From an uncultured Collinsella sp. (GTDB lineage Bacteria > Actinomycetota > Coriobacteriia > Coriobacteriales > Coriobacteriaceae): 64,000 nucleotides of DNA. The position numbers were made by a program, and so were the translations under genes. Below, piece by piece: positions 45,497 through 53,683 of the stretch. Position 1 is the stretch's first letter; every line of letters begins with the position of its first letter. The notes under the pieces are model-generated. The model saw only the letters and a program-made list of their open reading frames with translations, did no database searches and was not told the DNA's origin. Where the stretch lies: the NCBI GenBank assembly GCA_900541675.1, contig UQKU01000002.1:1-64000 (forward strand), given 5' to 3'.

Positions 45497-46198
45497 CTAC
45501 AGTCCGCGAATGCGCACGGCCTCGGGCGGAAACTCCTGCCCGCCGGCGTCGGTCTTGATAGTCGCGCGGCCCCAGATGTCCAGGCCCGCGAACACACCGA
45601 CCGCGAGCGGCAAGCCATTGGGTGACACCGCCGCAACTTGGCGGCCCAGCAGCGGCACCATGTCGAAGTACTCGCCCAGCACGGGAGCCAGCGGACCGGC
45701 AGCACCCTGTGGCGTGTTGGCGACAACCGCCCAGGCGTCTACGCGGGTCAACACGGCGGTGGCCAATACCTCGACCAGCGCTTCGTCAGCCACATCCGCG
45801 CCAAGCTCGCCCAGCGCCGCGCGCTCAATATCCACCGTCACGGCACCGAACATGCCTGCGACACCGGCGCCACCGTTGACGGCGACGTGTGCAAACGAGG
45901 TCTCAAACGTGGGCGCGCCGCACACAATATCGCTCGGCCACTGAATGCCCACCTTGCCGGCAAGGCCCAGCCCCGGTGCTGCAGCCGTTCCCACGAGCGC
46001 GTCCATCATGCCCATCGCCGCCACAAACGGCAGGCCGTGGAAGGCGTGCATGTTCACATCGGGACGGACGACCAGCGAAAACGTCAGCGATGCGTCGCCG
46101 GCACTCCAGGCGCACCAACCCGCGGACACACCCTCGCGACCCGCATTGCGCGCGGCGTCAAGCTCGGTGCCAACGGCCACAGCATTCATCTCAATCAT
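45497..46198 (-). CDS. Degenerate biotin-protein ligase-like protein
   Basis: The 233-residue protein aligns by eye with the catalytic and C-terminal domains of BirA: GIQWPSDIV at the place of KWPND, AVTVDIE, and a C-terminal LGRQVAAVSPNGLPLAVGVFAGLDIWG segment matching the BPL_C domain. The glycine/arginine biotin-AMP loop (GRGRxGR) is missing: the equivalent N-terminal region reads VSAGWCAWSAG. It therefore probably lacks ligase activity or uses another substrate. There is no DNA-binding domain. The ATG at 46198 abuts the folPK stop, so it is co-expressed with folate synthesis. Confidence 0.65.
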   Translation of the reverse strand: MIEMNAVAVGTELDAARNAGREGVSAGWCAWSAGDASLTFSLVVRPDVNMHAFHGLPFVAAMGMMDALVGTAAAPGLGLAGKVGIQWPSDIVCGAPTFETSFAHVAVNGGAGVAGMFGAVTVDIERAALGELGADVADEALVEVLATAVLTRVDAWAVVANTPQGAAGPLAPVLGEYFDMVPLLGRQVAAVSPNGLPLAVGVFAGLDIWGRATIKTDAGGQEFPPEAVRIRGL

Positions 46199-47926
46199 CT
46201 ACATACGCCCCAATTCGCCCACGATATGGCCCACGCGATCCTCGGGCTCCTTGACCTCGACACCGTTGTAGCGGAAGAACCGCGCCGGGTCGTGCATCAG
46301 GTCCTCGAGCGGCACCAGCACAAAGTCGCGCTCGCCGATCAGCGGATGCGGCAGGCGCAGCTTTTTGCCGCCGTGGGTCTCGCCGTCCATCCACAGCAGG
46401 TCCAAGTCGATGGTGCGCGGGCCATTGGCCTTGGCCTTTTTGGAGCGGTCGCGGCCCAGCTCGGCCTCGATCTTCATAAGCTCGTCGAGCAGCACCAGCG
46501 GCGCCAGCTCGGTCTTAATCTCGATGACGGCATTGGCAAAGGCGTCCTGGCGCGTCTCGTAGGCCGGTTCGCTCTCGTAGATGCGTGAGCAGTTGGACAC
46601 GCAGGTGAGCGGGACCTCGGCGATCATGTCGCGCGCGGCGCGGATGTTGTCGCAGCGATGCCCCAGGTTGGAGCCCACGGCCACAAACGCGCGACGTGGC
46701 TGCGGCTTGGCAACAGCCCAGTAACCGTTCAGGAACTGCGCAAAGCCCGCGACGTCGTGCACGCGCACAATGTTGGCACCGGCCTGGATGGCGCCCAGGC
46801 ACACGCCAAACGTGGCGGCATCGCGCTCGGCGGCCTCGGTCACGCCCGAGACAGCGCCCACAAAGCGCTTGCGCGACACGGCGCACATGAGTGGATAGCC
46901 CAGCGACGCCATCTTGGCGGTCTCGCGCTGGATGACAATATCCTCGTTGGCCGTCTTACCAAAGCCCGGGCCCGGATCGATGCAAATGCGGTCGCGCGAC
47001 ACGCCGGCGTGGATGAGCGCGCGGGCCTGATCGGACAGAAAGCCCATGACGCGGCGCATGATGGGCGCCGAATCGGGCAGGGTAAAGCGGCGGAGCTGAG
47101 AGGTGGGCACGTAGGCCTCCTCGCGGCGGGCGCTGCGGCGCATCATGGCGGCCAGGTGGTCATTGGGCTCCGGCGCGGGTTCAGGAGCCGCGGCGGTCTC
47201 GGCGACAGGGGCGGTCTCTTCGGCGGCCGATGCCTCCTGCTTCTGCTCGTCCGTAGGCTCGGGCGCGGGCTCCGGATCGCCAAACGGCAGCGAGGGCTGT
47301 ACCACGCCCCCCGGCAGCTTGGCCTCCGTCTTGGGCTCGCCCAGCAGCTTGCCACGGCGACGGCGCGCCGGCTTCTCGGCCTCGCGCGCAGCCTCGGCGG
47401 CCGCCTCGCGCGCCTTCTCGGCAACAAACGCCGCGGCCGAGGTATCGAGCTGCACCGTTGCATGCGTGCGCGTGGGCGCCGCGACCTCGCCGGCGTGCAT
47501 CACGATAACGCCGCAGGTGCTCGTCGCGACAAACTCGACCATCTTGGGGTCGGTGAAGCCCGTCACGTCGTTGACGATCGAGGCGCCGCAGCGCACGGCC
47601 GCCTTGGCAACCGCCACATGGCGCGTGTCGATCGAGACGATGGCGCCCTCTTTGGCCAGCGCGCGTACCACAGGCAGCACGCGGCGAGCCTCCTCGTCGG
47701 GGTTGACCGGGGTAAAGCCGGGGCGCGTGGACTCGCCGCCCACGTCGATGATGTCGGCGCCGGCGTCGAGCATCGCCAGGCCGTACTCGATGGCGGCATC
47801 CGGGTCGAAGTGCTCCCCGCCGTCGCTAAACGAATCGGGCGTCACGTTGAGGACGCCCATGATGCGCGGACGGTCAAAGCTGAGCTCGTACTTTCCGCAC
47901 CGCCATGTCTTGCTATCGTTCGCCAT
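46199..47926 (-). CDS. folPK: Dihydropteroate synthase-HPPK fusion (folate synthesis)
   Basis: The 575-residue fusion has a dihydropteroate synthase part (1-410) and an HPPK part (about 412-575), two neighbouring steps of folate synthesis. FolP motifs: MGVLNVTPDSFSDGG, GGESTRPG, SIDTRH and DPGPGFGKT. FolK motifs: VAVGSNLG, ESEPAYETRQDAFANAV and GPRTIDLDLLW. A 135-residue stretch (about 150-285), largely Ala/Glu/Pro-rich and likely disordered, is inserted between the strand ending VIVMHAGE and the GFGK strand. The start is ATG 47926, six bases after AGGAGG. FolB is not visible in the window. Confidence 0.93.
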   Translation of the reverse strand: MANDSKTWRCGKYELSFDRPRIMGVLNVTPDSFSDGGEHFDPDAAIEYGLAMLDAGADIIDVGGESTRPGFTPVNPDEEARRVLPVVRALAKEGAIVSIDTRHVAVAKAAVRCGASIVNDVTGFTDPKMVEFVATSTCGVIVMHAGEVAAPTRTHATVQLDTSAAAFVAEKAREAAAEAAREAEKPARRRRGKLLGEPKTEAKLPGGVVQPSLPFGDPEPAPEPTDEQKQEASAAEETAPVAETAAAPEPAPEPNDHLAAMMRRSARREEAYVPTSQLRRFTLPDSAPIMRRVMGFLSDQARALIHAGVSRDRICIDPGPGFGKTANEDIVIQRETAKMASLGYPLMCAVSRKRFVGAVSGVTEAAERDAATFGVCLGAIQAGANIVRVHDVAGFAQFLNGYWAVAKPQPRRAFVAVGSNLGHRCDNIRAARDMIAEVPLTCVSNCSRIYESEPAYETRQDAFANAVIEIKTELAPLVLLDELMKIEAELGRDRSKKAKANGPRTIDLDLLWMDGETHGGKKLRLPHPLIGERDFVLVPLEDLMHDPARFFRYNGVEVKEPEDRVGHIVGELGRM

Positions 47927-48020
47927 GAACATCCTCCTAAAATGCCCGCGCCGCCGCGCTCGGACGCAGGCGGCGGGGTCGCTTTGCAATCAGTCTTTCT
48001 ATTGTATCCGCGCACACGGG

Positions 48021-48773
48021 CTAGAACGCAAACGCGGCCGCGATGTCGCAAGAAATCAGCAGGTCGGCATTTGCATCCTGATCGGTGGGAGCAAGATTGC
48101 AAATGGCCAGCGTATCGCCGGTAAAGTAGCGCGTAAGGCCCGCCGCCGGATACACTACGAGCGAGGTCCCGCCCACGACGAGGGCATCAGCCGCGGCGAT
48201 GGCGGCAACGGCACCAGTCAGCACGCGCTCATCGAGCGGCTCCTCGTAGAGCACCACATCGGGCTTAATGCGCCCGCCGCACGCAGGACACACGGGCACG
48301 CCCGCGGCGTCCTCGTGCTCGCGCGAGCAAATCCACTCGGCGCTATAGACCGCGCCGCACGACTGGCAAATGTTTCGATGGACCGATCCGTGCAGCTCGA
48401 ACACACGCTGCGAGCCGGCCACCTGATGCAGGCCGTCGATATTTTGCGTCACCACGGCGTCGAGCTTGCTGGCGCGCTCCAGCTCGGCCAGCTTAGCGTG
48501 GCAGCGGATGGGCTTGGCGTTAAGGGAGATCATCTTGGTCCGGTAGAAGTCGAAGAACTCGGCCGGATGCTCCTCGTAAAAGCTATGCGAGAGCATAGTC
48601 TCGGGCGGGTAGGCAAACTGCTGGTGATACAGGCCGTCCACGCTGCGGAAATCGGGGATGCCGCTCGCCGTGGAAACACCCGCGCCGCCAAAGAAGACCA
48701 CGCGCTTGTGGGTGCCGAACAGCTCCGCCAGCGCGGCGGAGGCCTGCTTGGGGTCCGATATTGCCTGCGTCAT
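48021..48773 (-). CDS. cobB: Sirtuin-type NAD-dependent protein deacylase
   Basis: The 250-residue protein removes acyl groups from lysine using NAD. It has FFGGAGVSTASGIPDFRS (NAD-binding and adenosine contacts), VTQNIDGLHQ, the catalytic His in ELHGS, and a zinc-binding module with CQSC and CPACGG. GGTSLVVYPAAGL and the C-terminal CDIAAAF region are typical. ATG 48773 follows GGAGGA. The gene is divergent from xth. Symbol by homology to CobB. Confidence 0.93.
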   Translation of the reverse strand: MTQAISDPKQASAALAELFGTHKRVVFFGGAGVSTASGIPDFRSVDGLYHQQFAYPPETMLSHSFYEEHPAEFFDFYRTKMISLNAKPIRCHAKLAELERASKLDAVVTQNIDGLHQVAGSQRVFELHGSVHRNICQSCGAVYSAEWICSREHEDAAGVPVCPACGGRIKPDVVLYEEPLDERVLTGAVAAIAAADALVVGGTSLVVYPAAGLTRYFTGDTLAICNLAPTDQDANADLLISCDIAAAFAF

Positions 48774-48886
48774 ATATGTCCTCCGTCCGTGTCTCCGGGA
48801 CGAAGGCGTTCGCACTATCACTCGCGGACTCCGCCCCGCTCTTGTTGCGCTAATCTTAAGCCTGCCAACCCCGTCGAAAGGACACC

Positions 48887-49705
48887 ATGCCTCAGACTTA
48901 CACTTTCGCCTCGTGGAACGTCAACGGCCTGCGCGCCGTGCTCAAAAAGGACCCGAGCTTTATCCAGATCGCGCAAGAACTCGACGTCGATATCTTGGCG
49001 CTGCAAGAGACCAAGCTGCAGGAGGGCCAGGTCGATATCGACCTGCCCGGCTATCACCAAACCTGGAGCTACGCCGAACGCAAAGGCTATTCGGGCACTG
49101 CGGTCTTTAGCCGCCAGGAACCGCTGCGCGTGCTACGCGCCGACGCGCTGCTACCCTACGCCGGCGAAGGCGAGGCAGCCGAGCTCGTCGCCCAAGCCGC
49201 AACCGAGGGCCGCGTCTGCGCGCTCGAGTTCGACAAGTTTTGGTTCGTGGATGTCTACACGCCTAACGCCCAGAATGAGCTCGCGCGCATTGATGTGCGC
49301 ATGGCCTGGGATGATGCCTATCGCGGCTTTTTGAGCGCGCTTGAGCGCGAGACCGACAAGCCCGTCGTAACCTGCGGCGACTTTAACGTGGCGCACGAGG
49401 AGATCGACCTTAAGAACCCCAAGTCCAACCGCGGCAACGCCGGCTTTTCGGACGAGGAACGCGGCAAGTTTACCGAGCTGCTCAACGCCGGGTTTACCGA
49501 TACCTGGCGTGCGGCAAACCCCGATGTCGAGGGCGTCTACAGCTGGTGGAGCTACCGCTTTAATGCCCGCAAGAACAACGCCGGCTGGCGCATCGATTAC
49601 TTCCTGGTGAGCGACGCAATCGCCGGCAATGTGCGCGACACCGGTATCCGTGGCGATATCTTTGGCAGCGACCACTGCCCCGTCACCCTCACGCTAGAGC
49701 TCTAG
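48887..49705 (+). CDS. xth: Exodeoxyribonuclease III
   Basis: The 272-residue enzyme is an AP endonuclease and 3'-exonuclease of base excision repair. It has ASWNVNGLRA, the metal Glu in LQETKL, CGDFNVAHEEIDL, WRIDYFLVSDAI and the catalytic GSDHCPVTL at the C-terminus. ATG 48887 follows AAAGGA. A GGGGAC-core palindrome begins 8 bases after the stop. Confidence 0.95.
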   Translation: MPQTYTFASWNVNGLRAVLKKDPSFIQIAQELDVDILALQETKLQEGQVDIDLPGYHQTWSYAERKGYSGTAVFSRQEPLRVLRADALLPYAGEGEAAELVAQAATEGRVCALEFDKFWFVDVYTPNAQNELARIDVRMAWDDAYRGFLSALERETDKPVVTCGDFNVAHEEIDLKNPKSNRGNAGFSDEERGKFTELLNAGFTDTWRAANPDVEGVYSWWSYRFNARKNNAGWRIDYFLVSDAIAGNVRDTGIRGDIFGSDHCPVTLTLEL

Positions 49706-49712
49706 CCCCAAC

Positions 49713-49743
49713 TGATCCCCTGGGGACGGAGGAAAAGGGATCA
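49713..49743. repeat. GGGGAC-core palindrome, TGATCC subtype
   Basis: Arms TGATCCC and GGGATCA enclose CTGGGGACGGAGGAAAA. The same core sits inverted at 17727-17757 with imperfect arms. The arms are intact here. Confidence 0.8.
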
Positions 49744-49777
49744 TTTTCACCTCGCGAGGGCATCCACGCGACCCACC

Positions 49778-49939
49778 CGCCACGAAACTGGCCCATCTAC
49801 TACGTTTAAGCCACCGCCCTCAACCACAGCGAACAACGCAAAAAGAAAACCGCAGGTAGAAAGCCTGCGGTTTTTCATAAAACGCGGTCATGGTCGGGGG
49901 TATCAGGCTAAACGTAGTAGATGGGCCAGTTTCGTGGCG
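49778..49939. repeat. 162-bp hairpin element with variable arms, copy 3
   Basis: The 31-bp arms are perfectly complementary (49778-49808 and 49909-49939, starting CGCCACGAAACTGG). Their sequence differs from that of copies 1, 2 and 4, but the interior has the shared CAACCACAGC, AAAACCGCAGG/CCTGCGGTTTT hairpin and CATGGTCGGGG. The gap 49706-50239 holds no gene. Confidence 0.85.
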
Positions 49940-49951
49940 GCCGCCGTCAAC

Positions 49952-49993
49952 TGATTCCCTGGGGACGTCTGGGGACAGAAGAAAACGGATCGA
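49952..49993. repeat. Duplicated GGGGAC-core, decayed palindrome
   Basis: TGATTCCCTGGGGACG is followed at once by a second TGGGGACAGAAGAAAACGGATCGA. The arms are only partly complementary, so this looks like a decayed or hybrid copy of the TGATCC subtype. Confidence 0.55.
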
Positions 49994-50040
49994 TTTGGCT
50001 CTTGAGGTCCACGATGCCCGTCATATCAGCCGGCCATTCC

Positions 50041-50192
50041 AAAACTATGCCGGTTTACGGGGCTGAATCGCGTACCCCCAACCACGCGCAATTCGAGCAA
50101 AATAAAACCGCAGGTAGACGGCTCGTCTATTTTCGAAAAATGCCGGTATGGTCTGTCTGCGCCAATCTAGCCCCGTAAACCGGCATAGTTTT
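50041..50192. repeat. 152-bp hairpin element with variable arms, copy 4
   Basis: Perfect 24-bp arms (50041-50064 and 50169-50192, AAAACTATGCCGGTTTACGG...) extend with two mismatches to CCATT/AATGG. The interior has CAACCACGCGCAA, AAAACCGCAGGTAGA and GTATGGTC. At its left edge it sits close to copy 3. Confidence 0.85.
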
Positions 50193-50239
50193 AAAATGGC
50201 ACTTCCGCAGTATTGATTCCCGCCCCGGCGCAACCAGCC

Positions 50240-50953
50240 CTACAGCCCGTACTTCACGACGACTCGGTCGATGCGGCGACACCAGGGCTTGTACAGGGCG
50301 GCCAAAAACACGCAGGTCGCGAGGCCGTGCGTGATATCGAACGGCACCGCCGTGGCAAGACGCGCCACGGCGCCCGCCCACGTGAGCGGCTGCACAAAAC
50401 CGATGATGTCATACGCGTTGATCACCACGCCGTACAGCAAACCCGATGCAAAGCCGTACGCCATCAGCGTCGGCATGCGCACGGTTCCATCCGCACGGTC
50501 GAACGCGCCCGCATGCGCCAGCGCGCCGCCAACATAGCCAACCAGACCCCAGGCATACATCTGCCATGGCGTCCACATGCCCTGCCCAAAAAAGAAATTG
50601 CTGGTCAGCGCCGCCAGCGCGCCGACCATAAAGCCGTTACGACGACCGAGTGTCGCCCCGGCGATAATGGCGATGGCGCTCACGGGTTTAAAGTCGGGAA
50701 TGGGGCCAAACAAGATGCGCCCCGCCGCGGCCAACGCCGCCAACACCAGCGTTGGCATAATCTGGCGCAGGCCCGGCCGCGACGCCTCGTAGCCCGCGAA
50801 GAACAGCGCAAGCACCAGCGCTACCACGACAAGCATGGCAAGCGCCGCCTGTTCAATGCCCGCCAGCAACGCTGCAGTCATCACTGCCGGCACCGCCAGG
50901 AGCAGCGGAATCTCCATTTTTGTGAGTAGGCGCGAGGCGCGATGATCCGTCAT
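50240..50953 (-). CDS. ECF transporter S component (vitamin-binding)
   Basis: The 237-residue protein has about six membrane helices and motifs common to S components (GPIPDFKPVSAIAIIAGATLG, GMWTPWQMYAWGLVGYVGG). S components bind the vitamin and join an EcfA/EcfT energising module. The loop pattern looks most like cobalamin-type S components (CbrT/CblT), but the vitamin cannot be proved from sequence. It starts at ATG 50953, four bases after the ATPase stop. The operon order T-A-S makes this a dedicated (group I) transporter. Confidence 0.8.
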   Translation of the reverse strand: MTDHRASRLLTKMEIPLLLAVPAVMTAALLAGIEQAALAMLVVVALVLALFFAGYEASRPGLRQIMPTLVLAALAAAGRILFGPIPDFKPVSAIAIIAGATLGRRNGFMVGALAALTSNFFFGQGMWTPWQMYAWGLVGYVGGALAHAGAFDRADGTVRMPTLMAYGFASGLLYGVVINAYDIIGFVQPLTWAGAVARLATAVPFDITHGLATCVFLAALYKPWCRRIDRVVVKYGL

Positions 50954-50957
50954 CCCA

Positions 50958-52601
50958 TCACGCCCTGTAGAACACGTTGTCGGAAAAAAAGTCGGCCGGC
51001 GGCTCCATGCAGGCAATCTCACCGTCGAACATCATGGCAATGTCATCGGCAACCTGCTCGGCAAAATCCAGATCGTGCGTGGCCATGATGACGGTACCGC
51101 CAGCCTCCGCATGGCCACGCAGGGCGCGGGCGATGATGCGGCGGCTGGCCAGGTCCAAGCCCTTGGTGGGCTCATCGAGCAATAGCAGTTCGGGGCCAAT
51201 CAGCAGCAGTTTTGCCAATGCAAGCAGTTGACGCTGTCCGCCCGAAAGATCGTACGGGTGGCGCCCATCCAGGCCGTCCAATCCCAGCTGCGCCGCGCGC
51301 TCCTGGGCCGCGCCCTCGTCATACCCGCAGGTCGAAGCCCATTCCATCAGCTCATCGCGCACTGTCTCGGCAACCAGCAACGCCTTGGGATTCTGAGGCA
51401 GCAGTGCCGCCGAGGCAGCCCCACGCTCCATATGCCCACGCTGCAACCTGACCGTCTTGGCCAGCACCGAAAGCATTGTCGACTTGCCGCAGCCGTTACC
51501 GCCAACAACCGCATGCACCGCGCCGGCCGAGAACGCCGCATCGAGTCCGCGCAGCACCCAGCCGGACGCTCGATCGTAGCGAAACCAGCTCCCTGCCAGG
51601 GTGGTAGCCGGCCCGGCGTGCATTTTTGGGAGTATTCGGCATCCACCGGCGCGCGATGGCGCCCCCGAGTCGTCTTGCGGCAGCATTTGCGCCTCAAATT
51701 CAGCCGATTTGTCTGATTTCAGTCCCTTTTTTGCACCCGGAGCGCCCGCGCGCGGGTCTAAAGAGCCCGGCTGGCCACTGGCGCTGCTGAAAACTCCGTT
51801 TTTTGCACGTCGCGAGCCACCCCACCCTGGCACCTCGTCAGAAAACAGCTCTTTACGGTGCCCCAAGGAGGCGATATCAGACACCTCGCGCACGCGTCCG
51901 TCCTCAATCCGGTACGCGCACGTCGCGTATTCGAGCATCGGGCGCGGCTGGTGCGTTGCCACGACAACCGTGCAGCCCAGTTCGCGGTTCACGCGAAACA
52001 GCGCATGCAGAAAACTCTTCTCGGCAACGGGATCGAGCTGGGACGCGGGCTCGTCGAGTAGCAGCACACGCGGGCGCAGTGCCAGGACGGCGGCAAGCGA
52101 CAGCAGCTGCTTGCGTCCGCCCGAAAGCGTATCGGTATCGCGGTGGAGCCAATCCTCCAGCCCGAAGAAATAGCTGGTCTCGGCCACGCGACGGCGCATC
52201 TCGTCGCGCGACATGCCTAAGTTTTCCAGGCCAAACGCCATCTCGTGCCACACGGTTTCGCACACGATCTGGTTCTCTGGGTCCTGAAACACATAGCCCA
52301 CGCGCTCTGCGGACGCCCGAACATCCATGTCGGCAACGCTCTCGCCCAGCACGCGCAGCTCGCCAGCGCATTCACCCGCCGGCGCGATCTCGGGCTTGAG
52401 CAGCGACAGCAGCGTCGACTTACCCGACCCAGTACCACCTACCAGCAGTGCAAACGCACCTTGGGGAACAGACCAGTCGAGTCCCTCGAGCACCGCAGCA
52501 TCAGCCCCAGGGTAGGAAAAGCTCAGGCTCCGCACCTCAATCGCCGGCATTTCCGGGCCGCACGCCGCGCCCGACACCGGGCCCCTATCCAACCGAGCCA
52601 T
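50958..52601 (-). CDS. ECF transporter ATPase, two fused nucleotide-binding domains
   Basis: This 547-residue protein joins two EcfA-type ATPase domains. The first (about 20-240) has VGGTGSGKSTL, LSGGRKQLLSLAA and LLLDEPASQLD. The second (about 330-540) has VGGNGCGKSTM, LSGGQRQLLALAK and LLLDEPTKGLD. A linker of about 80 residues separates them. In most ECF systems the two are separate proteins, EcfA1 and EcfA2. The ATG shares its A with the ecfT stop. Confidence 0.93.
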   Translation of the reverse strand: MARLDRGPVSGAACGPEMPAIEVRSLSFSYPGADAAVLEGLDWSVPQGAFALLVGGTGSGKSTLLSLLKPEIAPAGECAGELRVLGESVADMDVRASAERVGYVFQDPENQIVCETVWHEMAFGLENLGMSRDEMRRRVAETSYFFGLEDWLHRDTDTLSGGRKQLLSLAAVLALRPRVLLLDEPASQLDPVAEKSFLHALFRVNRELGCTVVVATHQPRPMLEYATCAYRIEDGRVREVSDIASLGHRKELFSDEVPGWGGSRRAKNGVFSSASGQPGSLDPRAGAPGAKKGLKSDKSAEFEAQMLPQDDSGAPSRAGGCRILPKMHAGPATTLAGSWFRYDRASGWVLRGLDAAFSAGAVHAVVGGNGCGKSTMLSVLAKTVRLQRGHMERGAASAALLPQNPKALLVAETVRDELMEWASTCGYDEGAAQERAAQLGLDGLDGRHPYDLSGGQRQLLALAKLLLIGPELLLLDEPTKGLDLASRRIIARALRGHAEAGGTVIMATHDLDFAEQVADDIAMMFDGEIACMEPPADFFSDNVFYRA

Positions 52602-53587
52602 CAGCCAAACCTCTTCTCATCGATCGCATGCAACACACAGGGCAGCACCATCCAGGCAGCGTACACGGCATAGCCCAGCCACGGCGCCGGCACCGAAAGC
52701 TGCGGGTAAAACGAATACTGCGTTGTCGCGGTCCATGCCACCGCCACCGCGGCAGCACCAAACACCGCAAGCCCAACCAGCGCGGCAACATCGCCGCGCC
52801 CCAGCCGATACCGCGCGTACGTCGTGCGACGCGTCGCGGCTCCCCATCCGCGCGAGCGCATGGCGTCAGCGCGCTCCAGCGAATCCTCCATGCCCCAGCC
52901 CATCAGCACGCTCGAGGCCCGCAAGCGCGAGCGCACGGGGTCGGCCGGCGCGCGACCCGGCACATCAATCGCATCCTGCACTGCCAGTACCGTACGACCG
53001 CGACGCAAAAACTGCGGGATAAGCCGCATGCACATCGAGATCATGAGCGCGATCACCGGCGCAGCGTTGCCCAAAAGCGCAAGCACCTTGTCGTATTCGA
53101 GCATCGACGCCGCGGCCTCAAACCACAGCACGCTCGCCACAAACAGCCCACCCATACACAGGCCGTACATCATGCTCTCCAAATACACCGCGCGCATGCC
53201 AATACGGAACAGCTCCGTCGAGCCCGAGGCGCTAAACAGCGGATTGAGCACCGCGATGATCAAAATCACCGGCAGCTGCCAGCGAAGCGCCCCCAACGTA
53301 CGCGCGGCGCCGCGCGTCGCAAACCCGTACGCCAACCCGCCCGCAAGCGACAGCGCAATCAGCACCGGCTGCATCGAGAACATGGTGAGTCCCAGCGTCA
53401 ACACAATATAGAGTGCCGGCACCGCCGGATGCGACATCGAGAATGCCGCGACGGGTTCGTTGCCCGATTCCTCTCGCATAATGTCCACGGGCACCCCATC
53501 CTCTCGCTCAAACGCCAACGCCGCAGCGCCGCCGCCATGCACAGCCAGCGCAAACACCACGCCGGCAGCAGCGACATCGGCCGTCAC
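52601..53587 (-). CDS. ecfT: ECF transporter T component (EcfT/CbiQ)
   Basis: The 328-residue membrane protein has about five to six helices and the ERADAMRSRGWG coupling motif of EcfT/CbiQ, through which it contacts the ATPases. It is first of the three-gene operon and divergent from glmU. The start is uncertain: GTG 53587 gives a hydrophobic N-terminal extension, while ATG 53479 (MREESGNEP) would match compact homologues. Confidence 0.88.
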   Translation of the reverse strand: MTADVAAAGVVFALAVHGGGAAALAFEREDGVPVDIMREESGNEPVAAFSMSHPAVPALYIVLTLGLTMFSMQPVLIALSLAGGLAYGFATRGAARTLGALRWQLPVILIIAVLNPLFSASGSTELFRIGMRAVYLESMMYGLCMGGLFVASVLWFEAAASMLEYDKVLALLGNAAPVIALMISMCMRLIPQFLRRGRTVLAVQDAIDVPGRAPADPVRSRLRASSVLMGWGMEDSLERADAMRSRGWGAATRRTTYARYRLGRGDVAALVGLAVFGAAAVAVAWTATTQYSFYPQLSVPAPWLGYAVYAAWMVLPCVLHAIDEKRFG

Positions 53588-53622
53588 GCGCCAATCGCTA
53601 CGCGCTCATCATATGCCTGCGG

Positions 53623-53628
53623 TATCAT
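53623..53628 (+). promoter_or_regulatory. TATCAT -10 box upstream of glmU
   Basis: TATCAT lies 56 bases upstream of the glmU ATG in the 96-bp divergent gap with ecfT. No -35 is convincing. Confidence 0.35.
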
Positions 53629-53683
53629 ATTGCGCCGTGTATCGTTTCCAAACACACGTCTCTATAACGTAACAGGAGATCAC

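Noticed and set aside
47145..49334. Long plus-strand open frame across folPK and the sirtuin
   Set aside because: Low-complexity translation and overlap with two recognisable genes.
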